Assembly (NCBI RefSeq): GCF_030814835.1
Contig: NZ_JAUSVS010000003.1
Location: 62,001-126,000 of the forward strand
Direction: 5' to 3'
DNA: 64,000 bases
DNA from: Caulobacter ginsengisoli
Lineage (GTDB): Bacteria > Pseudomonadota > Alphaproteobacteria > Caulobacterales > Caulobacteraceae
In this document: positions 10,502 through 18,261 of the stretch, one piece after another
Layout of the letters: each line of letters starts with the position of its first letter
How positions within the stretch are numbered: the first letter of the stretch is position 1
Program-made: the position numbers and the translations under genes
Notes under the pieces: generated by a model
The model's input: only the letters and a program-made list of their open reading frames with translations
Database searches by the model: none
What the model was told of the DNA's origin: nothing

Positions 10502-10990
10502 ATGCGCGCTGACATGTTCAAAGTCGTCGTCGAGCGGCCGCGGTGGGGCGCCGGGCATGCTCCATCACCGAAACTGAAAAGGACACCCGATCCGAATATC
10601 CAATACATTGGTATGAAGCGTCACGCGTACATCGCGGCGCCCTATTCGAAATCGCTCAACGAAAACCTCGCGCCGCTCGTGCGATTTTTGCGAAGCCGGA
10701 GAGGGCGACCGTGGGACAGCGTGTTCAGCGAGATCTGCGCCACCCTCGACACCGGCAGCACGATCAAGATGCATGTGCGCTCGCACATCGAGGACTACGT
10801 CCTGACGCGCATCTCGGTCGGCCGGCGCGGCGAGTGGATGCACGAGGGGGAGGTGCTCGGGCGCAAGGACCGATGGCGTCGCCGACGGACCTTCTTCGTC
10901 GATCCGCGCGATGGGATTCTCAAGGACATCGAGGGCCTGGCCCAATGCCTGCCCGCAGCCAACTGCGGCGGGAAAGGCGGTGCGCTGTGA
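10502..10990 (+). CDS. Uncharacterised protein, first gene of the RtcB-PrfH operon
   Basis: A 162-aa basic, soluble protein that I do not recognise by name. ATG follows GGGAGGG by six bases. The central part (about residues 38-110) has the look of a conserved domain: 'SLNENLAPLVRFLRSRRGRPWDSVFSEIC' is split here by function-neutral reading into the motifs SLNENLAPL, RGRPWD and SEIC, followed by 'IKMHVRSHIEDYV'. A very basic stretch (KDRWRRRRTFF) follows, suited to RNA or ribosome binding. There is no signal peptide or membrane segment. Its TGA overlaps the GTG of rtcB (GTGA), so it is translationally coupled to the RNA ligase. A role in sensing, binding or processing damaged rRNA is inferred only from this context. 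Confidence 0.75.
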   Translation: MRADMFKVVVERPRWGAGHAPSPKLKRTPDPNIQYIGMKRHAYIAAPYSKSLNENLAPLVRFLRSRRGRPWDSVFSEICATLDTGSTIKMHVRSHIEDYVLTRISVGRRGEWMHEGEVLGRKDRWRRRRTFFVDPRDGILKDIEGLAQCLPAANCGGKGGAL

Positions 10991-12099
10991 GCCTGTCTCC
11001 TAAAATCACCCTGATCTCGGCGGACCCCTCCCGCCTGGATCCGGCCGCCGTCGACCAGCTCGAGGCGTCGGCCCGCTATGAGGGGATCGAGCGCGTCGTC
11101 GGCCTGCCCGATCTGCATGTCGGCGCCGGGATCGCGGTGGGCGCCGCATTCTGGTCGCCGGATCGGGTCTGGCCACATCTGGTGGGCGGCGACATCGGTT
11201 GCGGCATAGGCCTGTGGGAACTGAGCAGCCCCGTGCGCAAGTTCAGACTGGGGTCCGTGGAGCGCAAGCTTTACGGCCTCGACGAGGCCTGGTCGGGCGA
11301 CACCCTGGCCGCCGTGGCGGGTTTCGGTCTGCCACCGAATTTGGCCGGCCTGGCGCTGGGCACGATCGGCGGCGGCAACCACTTCGTGGAATTCCAGCGG
11401 ATCGAAGAGGTCGTCGACGGCGAGCGTTTCGATGCACTGGGCCTGCAGGCGGATCGTGTGTGGATGATGGTTCACAGCGGATCGCGGGGATTAGGGCAGG
11501 CTGTTCTTCAGGCGCACAGGACAGAGCCCGCCGGCGCCGGGATGCTCGCGGCCGGCCCGGCGGGACAAGCCTATCTGACCGAGCATGACCAGGCCCTGGC
11601 CTGGGCCGTGCTGAACCGGCGGATCATCGCGCAACGCTTCCGCGAAGCCATCGGCGCCGAGGCGCGGCCTGTGCTCGACATCTGCCACAACTGCGTGACG
11701 CCCCACCTTGGCGGATGGCTGCACCGCAAGGGCGCCGCCCCGGCCGATCGGGGGCTGGTCGCCATTCCGGGATCGCGCGGCGATTTCAGCTACCTGGTCG
11801 AACCCATCGCCGACAGCGCCGACCAGGCCCTTTGCTCGCTCGCCCACGGCGCCGGTCGCAAGTGGAGCCGCTCGGACGCGCACGCAAGGCTGTCCGCGCG
11901 CTTCCGCATCGCCGATCTTCAGCGCACGGCGCTCGGCAGCCATGTCATCTGCGAGGACCGCCGGTTGATCTACGAGGAAGCGCCCCAGGCCTACAAGGAC
12001 ATCCGGCGGGTCGTGGCGGACCTTGAACACGCCGGGCTGGTGCGCGTCATCGCGCAGCTGCGCCCCTTGCTCAGCTACAAGACGCGGGCGACGTCATGA
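10987..12099 (+). CDS. rtcB: RtcB-family RNA ligase (RtcB2 type, PrfH-associated)
   Basis: A 370-aa ligase of the RtcB family, which joins RNA 2',3'-cyclic phosphate or 3'-phosphate ends to 5'-OH ends using GTP and Mn2+. Metal ligands are all present: Asp69/Cys72 in 'GGDIGCG', His132 in 'GGGNHF', His163 in 'HSGSRG' and His234 in 'CHNC'. The guanylated histidine is His287 in 'AHGAGRKWSRSDA'. The protein is shorter than the tRNA-splicing RtcB of about 400-480 aa, as expected for the PrfH-linked group. The start is GTG in a GTGA overlap with the preceding gene; its stop overlaps the ATG of prfH (ATGA). Published work on this gene pair supports repair of 16S rRNA cut in the decoding centre. Confidence 0.93.
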   Translation: MSLSPKITLISADPSRLDPAAVDQLEASARYEGIERVVGLPDLHVGAGIAVGAAFWSPDRVWPHLVGGDIGCGIGLWELSSPVRKFRLGSVERKLYGLDEAWSGDTLAAVAGFGLPPNLAGLALGTIGGGNHFVEFQRIEEVVDGERFDALGLQADRVWMMVHSGSRGLGQAVLQAHRTEPAGAGMLAAGPAGQAYLTEHDQALAWAVLNRRIIAQRFREAIGAEARPVLDICHNCVTPHLGGWLHRKGAAPADRGLVAIPGSRGDFSYLVEPIADSADQALCSLAHGAGRKWSRSDAHARLSARFRIADLQRTALGSHVICEDRRLIYEEAPQAYKDIRRVVADLEHAGLVRVIAQLRPLLSYKTRATS

Positions 12100-12722
12100 G
12101 CGAGGTCATCTTGCACCTGACGTCCGGGCAGGGACCGCAGGAATGTCGGTGGGTCGTCGCTCAACTGGCGGCCGCCTACGCCCGCGAAGCCGAAGCCTAT
12201 GGCGTCGTCTGCGAGGTCCTGGAAGGCTTTGAGGATCACCCCTCATCGCTGCTGATGCGTGTCAGCGGCGACCAGGCGCCCGCGTTCGTCGCCGGGCGGA
12301 CCGGCACGGTCCTGTGGATCGGCGATAGTCCGTTTCGGCCTGGCCACAATCGCAGAAACTGGTTCGTGGGCGTCGCCCTTGCGCCGGAGCCTGACCTTGT
12401 CCCTGATTTGAAGGCTGAGGACATCGACTACCAGACCCTGCGCGCCAGCGGTCCGGGCGGCCAGCATGTCAACAAGACCGATAGCGCCGTTCGCGCCACC
12501 CACCGCCCCACCGGTCTGGTCGCCACCGCGCAAGAACAGCGCTCGCAGCACGCCAATCGCAAGTTGGCGCGGTTGAAACTCGCCATGATGATCGAAGAGC
12601 AGCGCGGCGCGTCACGCGACAAGGCCCGCCGATCGCAATGGAGCCTCCACCAGCAACTTGAGCGCGGCAACCCTGTCAGAACGTACAGGGGGGTCCGCTT
12701 CACGCCGAAATCCGCGATCTGA
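12096..12722 (+). CDS. prfH: Peptide chain release factor H (PrfH)
   Basis: A 208-aa class I release-factor homologue. The peptidyl-tRNA hydrolysis motif GGQ is intact (residues 121-123, in 'GPGGQHVNKTDSAVRATH'), and the following 'QRSQHANRKLA' matches RF1/RF2 domain 3. The stop-codon-recognition domain of normal release factors is replaced by a short N-terminal region. PrfH releases peptides from ribosomes whose decoding centre is damaged. It overlaps rtcB by four bases, so rescue and repair enzymes are made together. Confidence 0.93.
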   Translation: MSEVILHLTSGQGPQECRWVVAQLAAAYAREAEAYGVVCEVLEGFEDHPSSLLMRVSGDQAPAFVAGRTGTVLWIGDSPFRPGHNRRNWFVGVALAPEPDLVPDLKAEDIDYQTLRASGPGGQHVNKTDSAVRATHRPTGLVATAQEQRSQHANRKLARLKLAMMIEEQRGASRDKARRSQWSLHQQLERGNPVRTYRGVRFTPKSAI

Positions 12723-12929
12723 ACCCAAACGGGCTGGGCGGAATCCTGCGAATTTTGTCAGGCGCTGACGTCGGCTTTCCGCACTGACGTCTATGCCGGC
12801 AGCCGACCCATCGTGGCCGTTCGCGAGCATGACCATGCCAAGCCGGCCCGGGCGAGGCAAGCCAACTTAAGTTGCGTTGCGAGCCTCCCCACCCGACGCG
12901 ATTCCTGCGGTCTCAGCAGGGAGATTGCG

Positions 12930-14102
12930 ATGAGCGAAATCGCGCCAACGGAGCGGGCAGCTCCGAACGTCATGGACACGACGCCTGGGAACCAGGCGGC
13001 CACGTTCCGAAATCAGGACCAGGTCTGGCCGGTGCGCGCGATCCGGTGCGGGGAGGCCGTGCGGGCGCTGCCGCCGCACGGGCGGTCGCTGTCGGGCCTG
13101 ACCTATCGGCTGGGCGACCTGACCCTAAACGTTGACGACTACGTGGCCCGCCACCGCACGGCCGGGCTGCTGATCCTGAAGGGCGGTGAGATCGCCCTCG
13201 AGCGCTACGGGATGGGTAACGTCACGGAGAGCCTTTGGACTGGCTTCGCGGCCACGACGGCCCTGACCGGGACGCTGGCCGGCGCCGCGCTGCACGACGG
13301 CGCGATCGGCAGCCTCGACGATCCCTGTGACTTCTATCTGCCGGAACTGCTGGGCTCGGCCTACGAGGGGGTCACGATCCGCAATCTGCTGCGGATGTGC
13401 TCGGGCGTGGCCTGGCGCGAGGACTATGACAACGACGCCCGATCCGACGCCTGGCGCCTGGGCCGGGCCATGGCCCGTCGGCGGCCAGGGGCGGTCCTGG
13501 ACCTGCTCTGCCATCTGCCGCGCGTCCATCCGCAGGGGGCTATCTTCAACCACTCAACCGGCGACAGCTGCGTGCTGGCCGCGGTGGTCGCCGCCGCGAC
13601 GGGCCGTCCGCTGGCCGACTATCTGGCCGAGCGGGTCTGGGGTCCCGGCGGGATGGAGGCCGACGGGCATTGGCAACTGGAGTGGGAGGACGGCCTGGAG
13701 CTGGGCGGGTTTGGCGTCAGCGCCCGCCTGCGCGACATGGGGCGCTTCGGGCTGTTGATGCTGGAGGACGGCGAAGCGCGCGACGGGCGGCGCGTGCTAC
13801 CGCGCGGCTGGCGCGAACTGGCGGGGCGGCCGGACAGCGAGGCGACTGCCTTCGGCGCCCTGTCGCCGGGCGACCCAGGCGGCTACGGCTATCACTGGTG
13901 GGCGACGCCGCCCACCCCGGGCGCCCACGCGGGCGTCTTCGCGGTGATCGGCGCCTTTGGCCAGTTCGTCTACATCAACCCGGGCGATCAGGTGGTCGCC
14001 GCCATCCAGAGCGCCTGGCGCAAGCCCCAGGACGCCGCCGCCACCGCCGAGACCGTCACGCTGTTGCGCGCGGCCGTGCGCGCGCTCCGCCAAGCGCCTT
14101 AG
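12930..14102 (+). CDS. Beta-lactamase-fold serine hydrolase homologue, probably catalytically dead
   Basis: A 390-aa protein of the class C beta-lactamase/serine hydrolase family. The scaffold is clear: 'SLDDP..FYLPEL', 'TIRNLLRMCSGV.W', 'TGRPLADYLAERVWGPGGMEAD' and 'FGQFVYINPGDQVV'. But the SxxK catalytic motif, normally in the 'W.SFSMAKS.TS.LVG' segment, reads FAATTALTGTLAG, so Ser is Ala107 and Lys is Thr110. The YxN-type tyrosine is also His208 ('FNHSTGDS'). No signal peptide is seen from ATG 12930 (AGGGAG upstream). It looks like a pseudoenzyme with a binding or regulatory role. The 207-bp gap before it (12723-12929) holds nothing I can identify. Confidence 0.8.
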   Translation: MSEIAPTERAAPNVMDTTPGNQAATFRNQDQVWPVRAIRCGEAVRALPPHGRSLSGLTYRLGDLTLNVDDYVARHRTAGLLILKGGEIALERYGMGNVTESLWTGFAATTALTGTLAGAALHDGAIGSLDDPCDFYLPELLGSAYEGVTIRNLLRMCSGVAWREDYDNDARSDAWRLGRAMARRRPGAVLDLLCHLPRVHPQGAIFNHSTGDSCVLAAVVAAATGRPLADYLAERVWGPGGMEADGHWQLEWEDGLELGGFGVSARLRDMGRFGLLMLEDGEARDGRRVLPRGWRELAGRPDSEATAFGALSPGDPGGYGYHWWATPPTPGAHAGVFAVIGAFGQFVYINPGDQVVAAIQSAWRKPQDAAATAETVTLLRAAVRALRQAP

Positions 14103-14175
14103 TCATCGTCCGGAAGCGCCCGAGGTCGGCTAGCGACCATTGCAGACATTCCCGGCCCGGGGCTACAAAGTCGCC

Positions 14176-14508
14176 ATGAGCGTTCATGGAAGCTGTCACT
14201 GCGGCAACGTGCAGATAGATCTGCCAAGCCAGCCAGAGTGGGTCGCGGACTGCAACTGCTCGCTCTGTCGGCGGCTGGCCTGGCGTGTGGCCTATTTTCC
14301 GCCGGAGCAGGTGCGCATTTCCGGCGAGACCAAGGCCTATGTCTGGGGCGACCGGATGATCGGCATCCACCATTGCCCGACCTGCGGCTGCGGAACCCAC
14401 TGGGAGACGCTCGGTGAAGACTTCGGCAAGATGGGCGTCAATGCCCGCTTGCTCGATGGTTTCGATGAAGGCGCCGTCGAGGTCAGAAAATTCGATAACG
14501 CGGATTAG
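14176..14508 (+). CDS. GFA-family zinc protein (CENP-V/GFA domain)
   Basis: A 110-aa protein of the glutathione-dependent formaldehyde-activating enzyme fold. The zinc-binding set is visible: CHC near the start ('GSCHCGNV'), 'CNCSLC' and 'CPTCGCGTHW'. The family binds glutathione adducts in some members, but most, like this short one, have no proven activity. ATG 14176 was chosen because it starts just before the first zinc motif. Its TAG overlaps the stop of the convergent acetyltransferase (TTAG). Confidence 0.88.
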   Translation: MSVHGSCHCGNVQIDLPSQPEWVADCNCSLCRRLAWRVAYFPPEQVRISGETKAYVWGDRMIGIHHCPTCGCGTHWETLGEDFGKMGVNARLLDGFDEGAVEVRKFDNAD

Positions 14509-15041
14509 GCCACCGGCTTGCTCATCACGCAGAGCGGTACGGGCGCGCCGCCGCGCGCGTCGGTGAACCGGCGCTCGGGCGTGAAGCCATAGGCGGCATA
14601 GAGCGGCTCACCCGCCGCCGTGGCGGTGAGCTCCAGGCGGTGGAAGCCGGCCTCGGCGGCCGCCGCCTCGCAGAGTTCCAGCACCAGCCGGCCGACGCCC
14701 TGCCGGGCGAAGGCGGGGTGAGTGTACATGGCCCTGACCCGGGCGGCGTCGGTCGCGGGGTCCAGCAGGGCGTCGTCTCGGCCGGGGGAATGGTCGCCGC
14801 CGTAGTGGGTGGCGCGCCGGCTCCAGCCGCCGCAGCCGGCGATCTGGCCGTCTTTCTCGACCACGAAATAGGTCCCGTCGGCGATCAACTGGCTGTCGAT
14901 CCCCATCATCAGCCGGCTGGACGCCACCTCGGCTGGCGACAGCACCGCGCCCAGCAAAGCGTCGATGGCGGCCTCCGACAACGCGGTCAGGGCCGGGACG
15001 TCGGCGATGGTGGCGAGGCGGTGGCTGAACCCTTGGGGCAT
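14505..15041 (-). CDS. GNAT-family N-acetyltransferase
   Basis: A 178-aa acetyl-CoA-dependent acyltransferase. The acetyl-CoA-binding motif A is 'RQGVGRLVLELCEAAAAEAG' (about residues 113-132), preceded by the strand 'ARVRAMYTHPAFA' and followed by 'LYAAYGFTPERRF', a classic GNAT end. The substrate is not evident. Convergent with the GFA gene and sharing four bases with it. Confidence 0.9.
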   Translation of the reverse strand: MPQGFSHRLATIADVPALTALSEAAIDALLGAVLSPAEVASSRLMMGIDSQLIADGTYFVVEKDGQIAGCGGWSRRATHYGGDHSPGRDDALLDPATDAARVRAMYTHPAFARQGVGRLVLELCEAAAAEAGFHRLELTATAAGEPLYAAYGFTPERRFTDARGGAPVPLCVMSKPVA

Positions 15042-15201
15042 GGGCTTGCGATAGCCGCAAACTGACCCTGAGTCATTTCCGCCCCGTTTTCGGACAATCC
15101 GTGCTAGAGTGGCCGCTTATCGCGCATCTTGAGGGCGCGCCATGTTGCGCCGCGTCCGAACGGTTTTGCGACCGTCCGTCCCGCGACAGTTTGGAGAGAT
15201 C

Positions 15202-15543
15202 ATGATCGAAGAAGGCTTCGTGCGGATGTACGCGCACGACTTCGCCGCCCTGGCGGCGCGCGCCGAGACCGGCGCCGAGGTCGAGCTCCTGGTCCAGAAG
15301 CGTATCGGCGAGGCCCGCAGCCACGCCGCCCTGATGGACGCCCGCAAGGGTGAAGGCCATCTGCCGGCCGTGGCCGAGCGGCTGAAGACCGAGTCGGCCC
15401 GCGACGACGTGCGCACCATCCGCGCCGGCGAGGACGTGCCGGGGGCCCTGGCCCGCCGCCGCGAGTTCCTGCTGCGCATCGCCGACCTGCTGACCGCCCC
15501 GCCGGCCAGCGCCGGCCTGAAATCGATGGCCGTCAGGGGGTAA
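15202..15543 (+). CDS. Uncharacterised 113-aa protein
   Basis: I do not recognise this protein. The ATG at 15202 is preceded by GGAGAG; a longer reading from 15142 has no such site. It is soluble, Ala- and Arg-rich and mostly helical, with many charged residues ('LLVQKRIGEARSHAALMDARKGEG'). It may bind a partner protein or nucleic acid, but nothing specific is seen. It runs towards an enoyl-CoA hydratase gene on the other strand. Confidence 0.6.
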   Translation: MIEEGFVRMYAHDFAALAARAETGAEVELLVQKRIGEARSHAALMDARKGEGHLPAVAERLKTESARDDVRTIRAGEDVPGALARRREFLLRIADLLTAPPASAGLKSMAVRG

Positions 15544-15561
15544 CCCCGGCGGCTTCATCCG

Positions 15562-16398
15562 TCAGGGATCGAGGTCGCCACGGCTCTGGCCGTGGCGCTG
15601 GCCGCGCCGGCCCTGGTTGGCCAGGTCGACGGCCAGCATCTTCTTGCCATCGGGCGTGCGCATCTCGCCAGGTCCCAGCAGGGTCATCATCGCCACATAG
15701 TCGCCCAGCGAGTCTTCTAGGGCGTGCGAGAAGCCGGCGGCGTCCTGGGCCTTGTTGATCTGCAGCTTGGCGAAGCGAAGGACGCCGGCCGAGTTCTCGG
15801 CCACCCGGCGGGCATAGGCGAAGGTCTCGCGCTCCAGGTCGGCGGGATCGTAGAGGCGGTTCACGAAGCCCAGCTCATGGGCCTCGGTCGCGGTGATGAA
15901 GCGGCTCTCGAAGATCAGCTCCTTGGCCTTGCGCGCGCCGATGTCCCAGGGGATCGACATGTATTCCACGAACCCGGCCAGGAACCGCGCTTCCCTGGCG
16001 GCGAAGACGATGTCCATGCAGGCGGCCAGCATCCAGCCGGCATAGATGCACCAGCCCTCGACCAGGGCGATGGTCGGCTTCTCGAAATTGCGCCACTTGA
16101 GCAGCAGGTCGAGATTGTAGCGCTTGAAGCCGTCGTAATAGGCCAGCGGGCCGCCGTCGCGGATCTTGGCCCGGAACTCCGAACCCTCGCCGGTTCCCAG
16201 GTCGTGGCCGGCCGAGAAACAGCCCTCGCTGCCCCGGATGATCACCACGCGCACGGCCGTGTCGGTGCGGGCCAGGTCGAAGGCCTTGTCGATCTCCTCC
16301 AGCATCCGCCAGCTCTGGGCGTTGCGCTGCTGGGGCCGGTTTAGGGTGATGACGCCGACGCCGTCGTCGACATGGTAGAGGATGTCGTTGAAGTCCAA
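15562..16398 (-). CDS. Enoyl-CoA hydratase/isomerase family protein
   Basis: A 278-aa crotonase-fold enzyme. The CoA-binding and oxyanion-hole segments are seen in 'GSEGCFSAGHDLG' (about residues 57-69) and 'ALVEGWCIYAGWMLAACMDIV' read as two motifs, ALVEGWC and ACMDIV. A C-terminal 'RTPDGKKMLAVDL' resembles long-chain or unusual-substrate members. The start is TTG, with GGGAGG six bases upstream. Members hydrate or isomerise enoyl-CoA thioesters in fatty-acid or aromatic breakdown; the substrate is not set by sequence. Adjacent genes give no pathway. Confidence 0.88.
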   Translation of the reverse strand: MDFNDILYHVDDGVGVITLNRPQQRNAQSWRMLEEIDKAFDLARTDTAVRVVIIRGSEGCFSAGHDLGTGEGSEFRAKIRDGGPLAYYDGFKRYNLDLLLKWRNFEKPTIALVEGWCIYAGWMLAACMDIVFAAREARFLAGFVEYMSIPWDIGARKAKELIFESRFITATEAHELGFVNRLYDPADLERETFAYARRVAENSAGVLRFAKLQINKAQDAAGFSHALEDSLGDYVAMMTLLGPGEMRTPDGKKMLAVDLANQGRRGQRHGQSRGDLDP

Positions 16399-16431
16399 GG
16401 CCCGCCTCCCGCGTGTTTTGCGGGCAGCCTA

Positions 16432-16839
16432 TCAGGGTGCGGCCGGCGGCGTCTGCGCTGGTTCCACGCCGCCCCAGGCTTTCCAGTTGTCATAGGCCCG
16501 GCGGATAGCGCGGCGGGGTTCTTCCAGGCCGGCCTGGTCCATGCTGTCGGTCCAGACGTCGGCCAGCTTGCGGATGATCTCGCTGGGCTGGCTGGGGTCC
16601 AGGGTCGAGGCCCAGCTGCGGATCGAGGGGGCGTTCAACAGCGCCAGGATGACGGCGGCGAACAGGATCGAGCGGCCGGCCCAGCGCTGGGTGCGGGCGG
16701 CGGCCAGTTCGTCCTCTTCCTCGTCCTCGGCCCCGGGGTCATAGCCGCTCACTCTTCGCAGCCAGGCGACCATGCGGGCGAAGCTGTCGGGCTCGAACTC
16801 CTCGCCGAGCGGGCTTTCCAGGTGGCTTTCCTCGCTCAT
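16432..16839 (-). CDS. Small single-pass membrane protein of the O-acylation cassette
   Basis: A 135-aa protein with an acidic N-terminal half (EDEEEDEL), one membrane helix ('SILFAAVILALLNA', about residues 57-70) and a C-terminal soluble tail ending in a Pro/Ala-rich stretch. I know no family for it. It follows the MBOAT gene by 12 bp on the same strand, so it is the last gene of the acyltransferase operon and may be an accessory subunit. Confidence 0.65.
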   Translation of the reverse strand: MSEESHLESPLGEEFEPDSFARMVAWLRRVSGYDPGAEDEEEDELAAARTQRWAGRSILFAAVILALLNAPSIRSWASTLDPSQPSEIIRKLADVWTDSMDQAGLEEPRRAIRRAYDNWKAWGGVEPAQTPPAAP

Positions 16840-16851
16840 CGGTCCGCCCTC

Positions 16852-18258
16852 CTAGAACTGGAAATAGATGAACGGGGCGATGCCCTCGGGCCGCACGGCC
16901 TCGATGACCAGCATGGTCAGGGCGGCCGCGGCGCCGAGGGCGGGGGAGGGCAGGTATTTGGCCATGCCGGCCACCGCTTCGCCGGCCCGGGACGGCAGGA
17001 AGTGGATGCCCAGGCCGATGACGGTCAGCGAGACCAGGAATGGCGTCGCCACGCTCGCCGGCCCCCACCGCCCGAACCCGGCCAGATAGTCCAGGGCCAG
17101 GCTGAAGGACTCGGCCCGGAACAGGATCCAGCTCAGGCAGACGATGTGGAAGGTGATCAGGATGCCCAGAATGGTCGGCAGGCGGGGCCAGGCCGCCGGC
17201 TTGAACTTCTTCCATAGCCGCTCGAAGACCAGCACCCCGCCGTGCAGCGCCCCCCAGGCCACGAAGGTCCAGGCCGCCCCGTGCCACAGGCCGCCCAGCA
17301 GCATGGTGATCATCAGGTTGCGGCAGATCTTCCACTCGCTGCCCCGGCCGCCGCCCAGCGGGATGTAGAGATAGTCGCGCAGCCAGCTCGACAGGCTGAT
17401 GTGCCAGCGCCGCCAGAAGTCCTGCAGCGAGGCGGCGCGATAGGGCTGGTCGAAGTTGCGGGGGAAGCGATAGCCCAGCAGGCCGGCCACCCCGATGGCG
17501 ATGTCGCTGTAGGCGGAGAAGTCGCAATAGATCTGGGCCGCATAGCCGTAGGTCGCGGCCAGCAGGTCCAGGGCGCTGTGGGCGGTGGGATCGAAGAACA
17601 CCGGATCGACCAGCCCGACCGACAGCTCCGAGGCGATCACCGTCTTCTTGAACAGGCCCCAGACGATGAGGATCATCGCATGGCTGACCATGGCCCGGGT
17701 CAGGCGCGGGGTCTGGGCGAACTGGGGCAGCAGGTCGCTGGCCCTGACGATCGGCCCGGCCACCAGGTGCGGGAAGAAGCTCATCAACAGCATGACGTCG
17801 AGCAGCGACCTGGCCTTCTCGCAGTGGCCGCGATGCACGTCGACGACGTAGGAGATGCCCTGGAAGGTGAAGAAGCTGATCCCCACCGGCAGCACCACCT
17901 GCAGCAGCGGCAGGTCCCGCTGCCAGCCGAAAATCTTCAGCACATCGCCCAGCTGTTCGACGAAGAAGCCGTAGTATTTGAAGAAGCCCAGGATAGTCAG
18001 GTTGATCGCCACCCCCAGCCCGACCAGCCACAGCCGCCGTCGCCGTGTCTCGCTGCGGTCGATCAGTTCGGCGACCAGGAAGTTCAGCGTGGCCGAGGCG
18101 ATCAGCAGGCCGATAAAGCGCCAGTCCCACCAGCCGTAGAAGACCCAGCTGGCCAGCACCAGGAAGGCTTTGCGGCGGCCGTTCTCGCGATCCAGGCTCC
18201 AGGCCGTGACGAACACGAACAGGAAGAAGATGGCGAAGGTCATGGTCGGGAAGAGCAT
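16852..18258 (-). CDS. MBOAT-family O-acyltransferase (AlgI-like)
   Basis: A 468-aa polytopic inner-membrane protein of the membrane-bound O-acyltransferase family. AlgI, PatA and DltB relatives move acyl groups across the membrane onto polysaccharides. The conserved motif 'GGLWHGAAWTFVAWGALHG' contains His326, the invariant catalytic His. Other family segments are 'VLPVGISFFTFQ.ISYVVDV', 'FPHLVAGPI' and 'DFSAYSDIAIG', all in the expected order. It starts 4 bp after the SGNH gene and continues the same operon. The acceptor polymer is unknown. Confidence 0.93.
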   Translation of the reverse strand: MLFPTMTFAIFFLFVFVTAWSLDRENGRRKAFLVLASWVFYGWWDWRFIGLLIASATLNFLVAELIDRSETRRRRLWLVGLGVAINLTILGFFKYYGFFVEQLGDVLKIFGWQRDLPLLQVVLPVGISFFTFQGISYVVDVHRGHCEKARSLLDVMLLMSFFPHLVAGPIVRASDLLPQFAQTPRLTRAMVSHAMILIVWGLFKKTVIASELSVGLVDPVFFDPTAHSALDLLAATYGYAAQIYCDFSAYSDIAIGVAGLLGYRFPRNFDQPYRAASLQDFWRRWHISLSSWLRDYLYIPLGGGRGSEWKICRNLMITMLLGGLWHGAAWTFVAWGALHGGVLVFERLWKKFKPAAWPRLPTILGILITFHIVCLSWILFRAESFSLALDYLAGFGRWGPASVATPFLVSLTVIGLGIHFLPSRAGEAVAGMAKYLPSPALGAAAALTMLVIEAVRPEGIAPFIYFQF

Positions 18259-18261
18259 CGG

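Noticed and set aside
10368..10577. 69-aa frame across the start of the repair operon
   Set aside because: Out of phase with the real gene and overlapping it, with no ribosome site; the ATG at 10502 with GGGAGGG is better.
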